From Acanthosepion esculentum (taxonomy: Eukaryota > Mollusca > Cephalopoda > Sepiida > Sepiidae): 64,000 bases of DNA. The DNA is taken from the NCBI GenBank assembly GCA_964036315.1, contig OZ038517.1:57762657-57826656 (forward strand), read 5' to 3'. A model generated the notes under the pieces. It worked only from the letters and a program-made list of their open reading frames with translations. It was not told where the DNA came from and did no database searches. The translations under genes and the position numbers were made by a program. Shown one piece after another: positions 35,300 through 46,416 of the stretch (positions within the stretch are counted from its first letter, which is position 1; each line of letters opens with the position of its first letter).

Positions 35300-36070
35300 A
35301 AGGGGGCCAAAACAAACTGTGGAGGGTGGGAATCTCAACTTGGATCATAAACAAAGATGTAGCCGGGAGCAGGCCAGGAACAACACTTACTCACATTAAC
35401 TAGGTATACAAAAATTTGTCTAGCCTAACCAGGGGAGGGCTCCAGAGGAAACCACCCCGATGTGATATAGGTTGACCTAAAAGAGAAAATCAAGGCTAGC
35501 CCCGTTCAAGTGAACCAAGCTCGCTTCAGTCACCCACTTTTCGCTAAAGGCTGTCGAATGCAAGCTTTTTCTATCAGTTCTAATCTCAAAGAATCGGATC
35601 AGATCCTCCAGTCGCGTCGTCCAAATCACCATTCGGGCCGTGGCTAGCAGCTTTAGAAACACCATTCATTTCACCCCAGAATACGGGGTGACATATTGTC
35701 TCACACGTATGCACGATCAATGAGCACGAGCTTCTCGGGAGCGATACGAACTGTCAGCTCCCCAACATGGTCCCATAAGGGGCGGACCCGAGGACAATGG
35801 TAGAAGGCGTGCGAAGACGTTTCTTCCTGGTCAAGGTCACATCGTTCACAGTCTGGCAAATCCGCCAAATCCCATATGAAGGCCATGTCATTGAGAGCCA
35901 GCCTATTCCGTGCCATTCGCCAGGTAAGCGAAAACTCAGAGTTACTGAGGTAATCCGCCGCTGGTGCCCAAGACCAAAAGGAGTAAAACTCCTTCTCCGA
36001 CAAGTCGAGCCGCTCACGTAGAGGATCATTCGTGGCCCCCTCCACTAGATAACGATAGAAGACCCTCCTA
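35300..36070 (-). pseudogene. LINE C-terminus with zinc-binding domain and 3'UTR
   Basis: The minus-strand frame 36045-35701 reads LTWRMARNRLALNDMAF, then DLPDCERCDLDQEETSSHAFYHCPRV, a C-x2-C...H-x4-C reverse-transcriptase zinc-binding (zf-RVT-like) domain. After a frameshift near 35700 the tail continues at 35665-35477 (LLATARMVIWTTR, WVTEASLVHLNGASL). The remaining 170 bp look like the element's 3'UTR. The RT core is absent, so this is a 5'-truncated copy, interrupted on its upstream side by AT-rich DNA. Confidence 0.75.
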
Positions 36071-36079
36071 GGCTGAGAA

Positions 36080-36350
36080 AACCTTAATTAAATCCTTAAT
36101 AAAACCTAATTAAAATTAAAACCTTAATTAGTGAATATTTTTCTTCACTTAAGTTATTTGAAAGGCATTGTGTAAAATATGAAACAGTTTTTTGTTTTTA
36201 ATTATTTTAATTATCGTAAAGAAATTATTTTTAATAATCGTAAAGAAATTTATTTTTTAATAAAGTAAATTGACAGATAAAATAAGAATTTCGATTTACT
36301 TTATTAAAAATTAATTATGTTACGATTTACTTTATTAAAAATAATTAAAA
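36080..36350. repeat. AT-rich block with internal inverted repeats
   Basis: TTTTTAATAAAGTAAAT at 36254-36270 is complementary to ATTTACTTTATTAAAAA at 36294-36310 and again at 36325-36341. Rows of CCTTAATTAA-like words precede it at 36084-36130. Confidence 0.75.
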
Positions 36351-36609
36351 ACAAGTGTGTTTTATTGAATTATTTTCCTTGTTATACGTTGGGAGATTTA
36401 GTACCTATAAAAGATCATTTAAATGTTGTAGCCTACCTAAGTATAGTGTCTGATCACCTACATTAATTTATGATTACGTTGCCCCCATCACTTCCAGCAG
36501 GACAACACATTGTGTCATAATTAAAAGTAGTGGAATATAATCAGATATTTTGTATTAAAGTGGCCACCATAGAACAATCGTAGACGTGGCCACACCAGGA
36601 AGATATTCA

Positions 36610-37578
36610 TATTCTACTGGACAATGTGAACTCAATAAGACCTTCGATACAGTTCACGATGGAGAAAGAAAGTAGCAACACACTCCCATTCCTGGATATT
36701 CTAATATCTCGAACCGAGCATGGGTTCAAGACATCCGTATACCGTAAACCGAAATTCACCGGACAGTACCTCAATTTCAATTCCCACCATAACAGCGTAA
36801 AGAAAGGGATCGTCCACTGCTTACAACATGGAGCAAAAGTCATAAGTGTCGACCCAGAGACATTATATAAAGAATTGGTCAGTATAAGTAGTAACCTACA
36901 ACGTAACAACTACCCTGCGTATATGGCAGCAGCTCCCAAAACTGAGATAGGCGGGTACAAGAGGACAACAACACTCAGAAAATAGTCTGTCTGCCTTATG
37001 TGAAGGGTTTATCAGAGAAAATACAAAGGATCTGCGGTCCATATAACATCAAGAAAACCTTCAAAAGCGGGACGACACTTTGCTGATATCTCTCCCGGGT
37101 AAGACACCCCATAGAGTAGAACATGACATAAAACTGTGTGTACTCTATCCTGTGCTGCTGCGGAAAGAAATATAAAGGGAAGACAGGCCGCTCCCTTAAG
37201 GTAAGGCTTCAAGAACACCAGAAAGTTGTAACACGAGGGGAAGTGGCTGACCACATATGGAGAGAAAAGGGAGATCACCGCCCTCTGTGGGATCAAGTTG
37301 AGATCATAGACAAAGAACATCATTGGAAAATTCGTAAACTTAAGGAACCAGCACATATGCTAGGCCACAAAAATCTCCTGAGCCGACCAAACATAGAAAT
37401 GAATACAATATTGGAAGTGCCAGAGAAAAGCGATAATAACAACAAAAATTGCAGTATGAGCTCTGGTAAAAAACATGGAATGATAACAGCAAAAATTGCA
37501 CTGGTAAAAATGATTGCTGAATACATTAGGTTTATAATACCCAGAAATTCACACACAGATGTCCTCAAGGATACATGA
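36610..37578 (+). pseudogene. Penelope-like element: RT C-terminus plus GIY-YIG endonuclease
   Basis: 36626-36985 reads IQFTMEKESSNTLPFLDILI, then VYRKPKFTGQYLNFNSHH and KKGIVHCLQHGAKVI, the C-terminal part of a Penelope-like reverse transcriptase. A frameshift near 36950 moves the reading to IVCLPYVKGLSEKIQRICGP, the linker, with stops at 37084, 37117 and 37129. 37138-37578 then gives VYSILCCCGKKYKGKTGRSL, KVRLQEHQK, and LLSRPNIEMNTI, a GIY-YIG endonuclease in which the usual YIG is YKG. Family function: telomerase-related RT with a nicking endonuclease. This copy is broken and lacks the RT palm. Confidence 0.85.
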
Positions 37579-37660
37579 TACAGTGGATAAAGGCGTTAGT
37601 TAGATCCAGTAACAGTGCCCAAAGAGTGTGAGTTCAATACCTGGTTAAGGCAGTGGAGAA
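37579..37660 (+). repeat. Possible tRNA-like SINE fragment or element tail
   Basis: GTGGATAAAGGCG followed about 45 bp later by GTGAGTTCAATACCTGG resembles degenerate A and B boxes. It directly follows the Penelope-like stop and precedes a compound microsatellite, so it may equally be that element's 3'UTR. Confidence 0.25.
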
Positions 37661-37711
37661 TTAATAAGAGATAGCTGACATCCATTAGACATGGCACGTG
37701 GAACTAGAACA

Positions 37712-37836
<125 letters not shown>

Positions 37837-38227
37837 TTTACATACATACAAGCGAATGTGCATAATAAGAGTGGCAGTCAAATCAATTCAAATAGTGAAT
37901 AAGTCGATAAATTTCATCACATTCCAAATTCTCTTTCGCATATTTGCTCTTGCATCGGCGATTTCTCAACTCCAAATTCTGTTTTTTTTTACTTTTCCAG
38001 AATTCCACATTCGCTTCACTCGACACCAGGGAAAATGTCGTGCCGTATCTTAACACAATCGATAGGAAGGAAATTGAATTCTCGCCTCTAGGCTTCATCT
38101 CTAATCTTTTTACACTGCACTTGTGTTCAAAAATTTAACATTCCATCTAATTTTGTTTTTTGTGTTGATTAATCGAAGTTGCATTTTATATGCACCAACA
38201 ATATATAACATTTATATCGACAAGTCT

Positions 38228-38228
38228 T

Positions 38229-38264
<36 letters not shown>
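38228..38264. repeat. (TA)n microsatellite
   Basis: About 18 TA units. Confidence 0.95.
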
Positions 38265-38270
<6 letters not shown>

Positions 38271-38485
38271 ATGTGTGCGTCTGTGCGCATAATCAAACAC
38301 AAGATTTTCTAGCGATGCTAAGAACAATTTAATCAAGTGAATGGATAGAGTGAGTTTGTCATTTGTGCGACTGGATAAGTATAAAGTTTTGTTGCTTCAT
38401 TGTTAGTCAATTATGTGCCATACGTGATACACGCTTACGCGATCATGTATCCTTCGATACATGACTGACGAAGTATCTGTCTATA

Positions 38486-38640
38486 TTTCTAAGATGAGGT
38501 ATTATGTAAACTATTTACATTATTCGGACTATTGTCCTCATCTTTGTCGCCATATTTATTACAACGTTTCGGCTGTTGTACGCTCCGGCCTTCTTCAGGT
38601 GTTTGGAATGTCGAACTGAACCCTTTATTTAGCTCACTGG
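38486..38640 (-). repeat. Interspersed repeat tail, Penelope-like element type (copy B)
   Basis: Read on the minus strand: a CCTGAAGAAGGCC block, then GCCGAAACGTTGTAATAAA, then the 95-bp tail shared with 16983-17078 (AATATGGCGACAAAGATGAG ... AGAAATATAGAC). Elements ending in CTGA-GA ... CGAAAC blocks of this type are typical of Penelope-like elements, several of which carry hammerhead ribozymes. Here the core words are present, but I cannot draw a good stem I. Confidence 0.5.
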
Positions 38641-38642
38641 GG

Positions 38643-38644
<2 letters not shown>

Positions 38645-38720
<76 letters not shown>

Positions 38721-38732
38721 AGTGTGTGTGTG
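38645..38732. repeat. Compound (CA)n(TA)n(TG)n microsatellite
   Basis: CA block, short TA block, then TG block, self-complementary as at 5799-5878. Confidence 0.97.
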
Positions 38733-38734
38733 AG

Positions 38735-39850
38735 ATGTTATCTTTTTATATGGGCGATCATTCTGTACCATACTATATCTGTTCTACTCTCTATTTATAA
38801 TTGTATATATCTATCGATTTAGCGATCCATCATTTGTTCAATGTCACTCTTTTTATAATGATCATAGGAGAAATTTCTTGTGGAAATTCATTTAGTTGAA
38901 AAATGTCAATTTCTGATTGTGATGGTCCCAAAATGGTTGTATTCATTTTGTCAAGGTATTTGAATTCTTTGACTAAATTTGTGAAATATTCTAGGAATTA
39001 AATGGCACCACTCCACAGAAACGTGTGGGCTTGAAAATTAAGATTTGTTTATATATAGCTTTTTATACCGTTTTTCAATTAATAATCTAGCTATCTGACA
39101 CGCCTTAAATTATGTATGAAAAATCATATTAAAGACCATTACAATACAGGGTCAGGTAGAGATATCTCCTACATATACATCCCAGAAATACATACTATAT
39201 AATGGTAAAGAATTATTGGCAACAGTGTCTTCGTATAGCTAATGCCTTACTATAATGTGGGAAGCGTTTCTGCTACTCTCTGTATAACAAAAGATATACG
39301 TTGTGACATATAAATACATTTTTCTTAAATTAAAACTATATTTTACGTTGCAGAGAAACATCATTATAGAACGGATATATAATATTTTTCTAAATCAGCC
39401 TTCACTTACTCCTTGAAGAATTAATTGGACACAAAAACTAAGTAAAAACAATACACTCAGCACTTCACACATACTCATCAATATAAAGCCATGAACAATA
39501 TGCAAAAATATCTTTATAGTGCATTTATATTTGGATGCTGTCAAATATGTATAGTTGTTTAGGCGTGTGAGTATGATTGAACACATATTGACCAGTATGT
39601 ATCTGTCTAAATAAAAAAAATACATATTTTGTTTGTCGCGTTAAGTATGTGACCAGTTTCAACCTTTTTGAACAAGTGTTGGATGAAAAGCTAATTGGAT
39701 GACTATGAAAGAGTGATGCTAGAACTGTGAAATCTTGCATGTCATAATTTCAACTCTTCTTATAACTTCATTGTTTCTCGCCAGGTAAATTGACATCTGA
39801 CTGTTCAAAGACGACTTCAAAACTAACTAGTAACCACATCTCTCGAAAAT
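38735..39850. other. Non-coding stretch, no gene recognised
   Basis: AT-rich with short chance frames only; no transposon motif found. Confidence 0.4.
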
Positions 39851-39854
39851 GGAC

Positions 39855-40400
39855 AACATTTGGCATCGTGGTTTTATCATGACATTGTTCGAAGCAGATG
39901 CAGCTGGTTTCATTGAATGTTTTCTAACCCAAGATGCGTGTTGGGTTCATCACTGAGCCAGAGACAATACATGCAGTGGAACACCCCCTCACTTGCTCCA
40001 AAAAGGCCAGGACCGTTTCATCTGCAGGGAAGGTGATGGCCTCAGTTTATTTAGGATGTAAAAGGTATTGTTTTTTTATTGACTATCTTTAAAAGGGCCA
40101 CACTATCAATGGAAAATACTACGCCAACTTACTGAGACAGTTACAAATGGTTATGAAGAAAACTGACAAAAGAAGGCTTGTTTCATCAGCACAAGTCTTT
40201 GGTTTCAATGGTTGCTGTGCGTGACCGTGGCTTTGAACTGGTTAATCATCCACACTATTCTCCTGATTTGGACCCATATGAATATCGTCTGTTTCCAGCA
40301 TGGAAAATCACTTGACTGGGAACCAGTATGGCGGTATGATAACGTTATATCTGCTGTTGATGACTGGACTGCAGTATGTTGCAAAATAAACCTCATTTGT
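39855..40400 (+). pseudogene. Mariner transposase relic
   Basis: Plus-strand fragments in shifting frames read QDACWVHH (first catalytic Asp), CSKKARTV/GKVMAS, KGHTINGKYYANLLRQ-like text, then MVAVRDRGFELVNHPHYSPD followed by LDPYEYRLFP, the mariner D,D34D core ending with its third Asp. The FHQDNAPAH segment carrying the second Asp is partly deleted. Numerous frameshifts and stops. No terminal inverted repeats were identified. Family function: cut-and-paste transposition into TA sites. Confidence 0.8.
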
Positions 40401-40479
40401 TCACATAACGGATTTTTTAAAACTATAGTTAATACGTGCGTCGTTTATAAACCTATAATTGGACACACACACTGGACCA

Positions 40480-40662
40480 CAGCTTCTCGTACGATCATCG
40501 AAGTTAAGCAACGTCGAGCATAGCCAGTACCTAAATGGTGACCGCTTGAGAATAAAAGTGCTGAAAGCTTAGATATACGAGTAGTGGAATGGATAACGGC
40601 TCGAGTTCCAATTCCAGTCGGGTTCGTTATATTCACTTTGTAAATACCCTTATGAATCCACT
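40480..40662 (+). repeat. 5S-rRNA-derived SINE, copy 1
   Basis: 40483-40570 follows animal 5S rRNA from the region around position 30 to the 3' end: CATCGAAGTTAAGCAACGTC (box A region), GCCAGTACCTAAATGG, ACCGCTTGAGAATA (box C region) and GTGCTGAAAGCTT. The 5' third of 5S is lost or diverged. A tail follows that is not ribosomal (TTCCAATTCCAGTCGGG ... AAATACCCTTATGAA) and is shared with copy 2 at the window end. Shared non-5S tail means a mobile family, not a stray 5S pseudogene. Confidence 0.82.
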
Positions 40663-41616
40663 AGTTCTCCCCACAGTTATCGGTTAATTACTAGGACGTG
40701 TATCAGTGAATCCTCATAAGCCATAAAAACAATCAATCATAAAATTATAATTAATACTGGATGTTTTAGAAACCTTACAATCAGCATAGGATTTTTATTT
40801 TATTTTTTTTATAGTTAATAACGGATTTGACGGTGGGGTATATTATACAAAAGAAACCACCTGTATAAGAAAAAATTCACCAAGGGAGAGAGCATTTTAA
40901 AGTGTATATAATAAATAAGTGTATATAGTAAATAGTTATAAGTCGTATAACATATTTGCTTCCTGGTGTTGTAAAGCTTACGTACACGATAAAGATATAT
41001 TTAAATTTGAAATGTAACCTTCTTAAGAAGTGCTAGATATAGTGAAGATAAGACTGATCAACGTTTTGACAGCAGTTACAGAGAAATTCGAAAAGAATAA
41101 TCGAAAGTAGTCGAGAAAACGGAAAAGAAACTTTGAACATAGTAATAGCAAAAATGGGATCATGCAAGTCAGGAACATATTATCTTTGACTCTAGGGTGA
41201 GTATAATGATATCTTTAAAGTATTAGTAGTACTAATGAAAAAATAAAAAAAAGTAAAAAGTAAAAATTCCCTACATAAGTATACAATAGATAAACATCTA
41301 TATGAATGCATATACAGAATATAATAATGAAAATAGACAGGAATATATAAGCATGTATACATAGTATTAATACATGGACAAAACTTGGCTAAGAAATTGC
41401 TTCAGTTGTTATTTTTGTAAAAAGTAACATCATTGCGATTTTCGAGGCCCTTATTTAATCTTAACAGGTGGAAAAACTTTGGTAATGAAATTGCTTTCTG
41501 CTTTTCGACGTCTTTTCTGAAAATTAAAGCTAGAAGCTTAAAGGACGCATCTAACATTGTCTATACTATGATTAGGTAAGCTGAAATGTGCTATAGCAGA
41601 GTAATTAGAGTTGTTT

Positions 41617-41682
<66 letters not shown>

Positions 41683-42139
41683 CGCACGCGCGTGTGCACC
41701 TATTTAACTAGTTATGGATAAAATCTTCATTAGAATTACCAATGAAAACTAAAAGGGTAGCCTGAAGGAGATTATATACATGTAACCCTAAACTGGGAAT
41801 ATACGTCCAATGTATTTCCTAAGGGAGTCTTGTGCCAACGTTTTAGTACCAACTCGACAACGGTGTACATAACTAAACTAGGATTATCACCAACAGAAAA
41901 AGTAAATATATTAATAGGTTCAAAGACTGGACGGACTGCATCTGTATAGATGTAACATTCCGATACTTTGAGGGAAAACTGACAAAGTCTGTAGGTATCA
42001 TGAATTACTACTAGGGCACCAAGTTTTAGTGGTTATGAGGCTTTGACCCTGAAACCATATCCATGCCTGATCTTGGAATCACTGTTGCTATCAGACACAT
42101 AATGGATAAAAAAGAAAGAACTCTGTAAAACTGTGCTGT
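40663..42139. other. Non-coding stretch, no gene recognised
   Basis: AT-rich DNA with the TA/TG tract at 41619-41698. The part from about 41750 may already belong to the upstream part of the LINE that follows, but I see no readable motif before 42140. Confidence 0.4.
41619..41698. repeat. Compound (TA)n(TG)n microsatellite
   Basis: About 23 TA units passing into TG and a short GCGCACGCGCGTGTGCAC palindromic end. Confidence 0.96.
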
Positions 42140-43320
42140 ATCTCCGTTATCATTGATGAAGGTATAGCTTCAAATTCTCCAACGAAGACAAAGCCCCTGG
42201 AAAGGATGCTATCCAACATAAATGTGCAAGTCTGCTTGACAATTGTTGATCAAGAAACTATACGAAATCTTCAAGGCAATTTGGAACGTTCTTAGGATTT
42301 AAAATATGCTGCCATCAAGCATCCTTTCAAAAAGAAAGGAAATCGAAGTGCTTGTGATAATTGTCGTAGCATTTATTTCCTTTCTATTGATGGGAAAATT
42401 TTAGCTCAACAGAATTATCAAATATATTGAGGATATTTATCCAGAATCACAATGTGACTTGGAATCGACATGAACTTTTCTTTTCGTCAGGTTTCTGTCA
42501 ATATCTGATATGAACCTAGAGTTATATATAGTATTTGCGGGCCTAATTAGGGCTTTCAACACCGTCAATAGACACGCTCTCTTTGGAAGCCTAGCATATC
42601 AGATATGAGTCTTAACATTATTTCTTTCCATCTGGGAATGAAAGCTACTGTTCAATTGGATAGCGTATTTTCTGATGAAATTATCAGAGAATTCGCCAAC
42701 CGACTGACGTCACTAATGGCACAAAACATCGATGTGTCATAGCTCCGATTCTTTTGCATTATTTATCTCTGTAATGCTAAATGTAGTGTTAAAATTCAAT
42801 TCTGTGGCCGACTTTTAAACCACCAACGGTTCCATGCTTTTGTGAATTAGCATAATTTCTGATCTGCTTTTTGCACTCCTAGCAACATCGTTCAAAGAGG
42901 CTCAGCAACTTTTACATTGTTTTTTTTTCTAATGAATGTAAAGATTTAGGCCGTTAAGTAAATGGAAGCAAATTAGAGGTGCTAAGTAAAAAAAAATCAG
43001 TTTGCCAGTTTCCAACTTTTTCTCTTAGGATTTAGAGGAAGAATCTTAAATATATGAAAGCCGTATATATTTGGGTAACATAGTAAAATACAGGGCATCA
43101 TTGCGAAATGACGAAATAGTTAATCGAATAGCCAATGCATTTGATAAACTCCGTCATCTCCTCTGAAATGAGAAGGGTCTAAACCTACGCACAAAACTCT
43201 AAATATATAAAGTTCTTACCACGATCTTGTGCGTATCAGAATCCTGGGCATCATACCGATTATCTATTAATAAGCTTGATGTTTCAGATATTTTATTCAA
43301 TTGTCTGTCATGCTACGTGA
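42140..43320 (+). pseudogene. Decayed LINE reverse transcriptase
   Basis: Fragments in order along the plus strand: NEDKAPGKDAIQHKC (start of RT), a decayed IxLxKxKGNRxxCxNxRxI block, ILRIFIQNHNVT (from 'EDIYPESQCGF'), LGLSTPSID/FNTVNRH (the RT palm 'AFDTVNR'), HLGMKATVQLDSVFSDE, a decayed GVKQGC-type segment with VIAPILLHY, and LRNDEIVNRIANA followed by FDKLRHLL and LNLRTKL, with SASWASYRLSINKLDV at the end. This order is the classic endonuclease-reverse-transcriptase LINE. Many stops and shifts; no ORF above 60 codons survives. Confidence 0.75.
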
Positions 43321-43530
43321 ATTCTAAAAATACATAACTTTTCTTACTGACATAGTTCATAGCTCTATATATAATCTGTACAAGAAAAATATAACGCACT
43401 AATGTCATCTTGCTCACAGAGTATTACATTCCCGATGATCTACAAACATCAAGTTGGACATATAAATCCTTCTCTTTCTCGTTGGTGAACCTGCCGCTTT
43501 ATCGCTCACAGCAAAATCAATGCAGATATC

Positions 43531-43531
<1 letters not shown>

Positions 43532-43593
<62 letters not shown>
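43532..43593. repeat. (AAT)n microsatellite
   Basis: About 20 AAT/ATA triplets, the only trinucleotide array of this length in the window. Confidence 0.97.
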
Positions 43594-43595
<2 letters not shown>

Positions 43596-43986
43596 CATCT
43601 AAACGGTATAAGACAAATATTCGTAATAAACTTAGGTCTATTATATAATATTAACATAAAAAAGCTCTAAATGTTAATCTGAAATACCAGAAGATTAGAG
43701 ACAGCCGCCCAGTAACGTATAGTTCCTCTCTTCGCTTGAATAACACTGGTATCGCGTCTATAAAATGCTGGAGTTGTGAGGATATACCGATGTAGACATG
43801 TTCCGCTGCTTTCCAGGGTTGAGACGGTTCGTTGAGTGTGACTGCAGGGATTTTATTAAGATTTTCATTATGTTCCATACATACTGAATGAAGTAAATTC
43901 TTGCTCGAGAAAACCCTAGATAAATTTCTACTTTGGGTGTTATTGTGAGATCAATACTTCCCTACATCCCCAGTACTATATTATTA

Positions 43987-44205
43987 TGTGAATAGTAGTA
44001 TCATGGGAGGAGTAGCACCAGTAATGCGCAGCCGCGTACGATACCAATATTGGACACCACTAGATAGTAAGCTCTGCTTACACTATTCTTTGTAACTTTT
44101 CTGTTTAATATATCTTTCTTACCTCTAACCCATGTTCCGTGTTTTCCTTCCGTGGCCCCTACTTCGGGTCCACATCAGTGGCGACAGAGGATTCGAGACA
44201 CGCAC
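43987..44205 (+). mobile_element. Possible short LTR plus primer-binding site
   Basis: A TGTGAATAGT start, a pyrimidine-rich right half, and an end at GGGTCCACA, followed three bases later by GTGGCGACAGAGGATTCG. A TGGCGAC...GGAT word directly after an LTR is the usual primer-binding site of many metazoan Gypsy elements. No gag or pol follows, so this would be a stranded LTR-leader fragment. Confidence 0.4.
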
Positions 44206-44553
44206 CCACAAAATCATCACAGCCACAAAACACTGTCTCTTTATCCATTACGTCAATAAGCTAAACTTATTTCTACAAGTTGGGTGACGTATAACCATCG
44301 GTTATTATTTTTAATTTTTTGACACTAAAAAATATAAAGTTAAAAAATACACAAGAAGATTTCATTATGCCCACCTGTTATTTTTAAAATATTCAGTTAG
44401 TTTTAAAATTATTTGAAATTTGATGTTGAAAAAGGCTATGAGTTGGTGAAAGCGTTCGATCCCAAACATTTGTATAATGTCTACACACACTCGACACAAA
44501 CCTAAGCTCGCTTGTGTGTAAGAAAATATTAAAAACACCTTTACCTTTAAATG

Positions 44554-44556
<3 letters not shown>

Positions 44557-44605
<49 letters not shown>
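44557..44605. repeat. (TA)n microsatellite
   Basis: About 24 TA units. Confidence 0.97.
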
Positions 44606-44608
<3 letters not shown>

Positions 44609-45397
44609 TTCGTCTGTGGATGTTTTTTTTACATTTATTCACGCCCATTTCCTCGTGTCCTTCTGAAATCTCAAATTTCCTCTCCGTTTTTTTCTTTCCT
44701 CTAACATAATCTTTTCTATTCGGTTTTCTTCATCGTCTTTTCGCTATTATTCGCCACTCTACTCTTTCAAAATGATTTCTTATTGATGTTCGACTTGCAA
44801 ACCTTGTTGAACATGTTTCTCAAAAAAATAAAAAAATTGAACATAATTTTGTGTTGATTACCCGAAAATGAATGATCAAAAGATGAAATAAAGGAAAATT
44901 AAGAAGTTATACACATAACATATATGTAATAAGTATTTGCATACATGTACACATAAATACGCACACACACAGATATATGTACATCTTTGTATTTGGTATA
45001 CATAAAATAAAACGACATATATACGTACATTAATAATATGCATCACACATATATAACTGCACAATATAAACGCGCACCTGCTCGAATAAACAGATACATT
45101 CACAGCCATACACTTACTCATCATTTCTTGAAGCAAAATTCTGTTCGAAGTAATTGAAAAATCTCAGAATATTTTTCTTGTCTATTTTCTTTGTTACATT
45201 TTGCTTCTAGTAAAATTCAATGAAATGATTTTTCCAGAATATACATGACAACGATTTTACTTCTCTTTTTCAGATGTCTGTCTTTTCTGAATGAGTTCTG
45301 TTTCGTTTTCGCCTTTTGGAACTCCACAGACAAGTGAATAATCTCATTCAATTTATTGAAATAAAAAAAAAGAATATAATCAGTGCTGTCTTTTTAC

Positions 45398-45399
<2 letters not shown>
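44606..45399. other. Non-coding stretch, no gene recognised
   Basis: AT-rich, with scattered CATATAT/ACACAC words around 44920-45070; no motif. Confidence 0.4.

Positions 45400-45439
<40 letters not shown>
45400..45439. repeat. (CT)n microsatellite
   Basis: About 20 CT units. Confidence 0.97.
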
Positions 45440-45442
<3 letters not shown>

Positions 45443-45879
45443 ACAGCATATCTACCAGCCATATTCAAAACTGTCACTTTATCACTTTCCTTCATTTTCC
45501 GTTTCTCTATTCTCTTCATTTTCTTTCTTTACGGCCATTCACTTCAATTCTCTCATATTATAAGGTCTCGGAATGTTTTAGGCACGTCGTTTCAAGTGCA
45601 TTAAAAATTGTATGACTTCAATTTGTGATTCTAAATTCAATCCAAAATTTAAATAGAGATAAACAACAAATTATAGAATGTATAAAATTTAAAAATGTTC
45701 TGTATATTTTGAATATATCGTAGGTAATAAGAAACTTTAACAAACTCTACAAATAATTTAGCAAGCAAATGTTTCAGGAAAAAATATAACTTAGTAAAAT
45801 AGTTTCGCATCGTTTAGAAGCAAGCAATATTCACATTTTATTCAATTAATATATTTTATTGCTAAATTCCGTGTTTCGA

Positions 45880-46180
45880 TCGAAAAAGTTGTTGCTTTCT
45901 GTGAGTAGATTAAACGCCAAAAGGAAATTGTCTTTACCCTAAAAATATCTCGCTATAGTGTGCAACAAATTTATAAATCTTATTCTGAAGGGCAAGATTT
46001 TTTTAGAGAGAGGACCATCTGGTCGTTAATGCAAACTACCCCAAAAGAAAAAAAGACAAAAGAAAAATCGTCTTTTAACTGAAAGAATCTCCAATAATAT
46101 GGTAAATAGAATTCAAAGTGAATTGAAATTGACAAATATTGTGGATGTAGATATTATCAAACATCCACTGTGAAATAATT
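45880..46180 (+). pseudogene. Possible Tc1/mariner-type helix-turn-helix remnant
   Basis: The plus strand reads IVFTLKISRYSVQQIYKSY, then EGQDFFRE, which resembles the recognition helix and the following 'xGxxxxRxGxGR' stretch of a Tc1/mariner transposase N-terminus. No catalytic core follows; a LINE remnant starts within a few hundred bases. Weak and tentative. Confidence 0.25.
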
Positions 46181-46366
46181 TATTTGGTCCAATTTCAGCT
46201 AGAAAGTTGACGGCAAAACATGTGCCTTCGACTTCTGTTATTGCACTCTGTTAGTCATTTTTTCTTTTATCGCTCTCCCACTTCTCAAGACTGGAACATA
46301 TTAGACAACATTTCTAACATTTCTAGTATAGTATATTAGACAAAATATCTTACTGCACTGAAACGG

Positions 46367-46373
46367 CTCTCTC

Positions 46374-46414
<41 letters not shown>
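46367..46414. repeat. (CT)n microsatellite
   Basis: About 23 CT units with one CTCC interruption, lying at or inside the 5' part of a LINE remnant. Confidence 0.96.

Positions 46415-46416
<2 letters not shown>

Noticed and set aside
40480..40570. Functional 5S rRNA gene
   Set aside because: The 5' third is missing, several paired positions are changed and a non-ribosomal tail follows; SINE or pseudogene.
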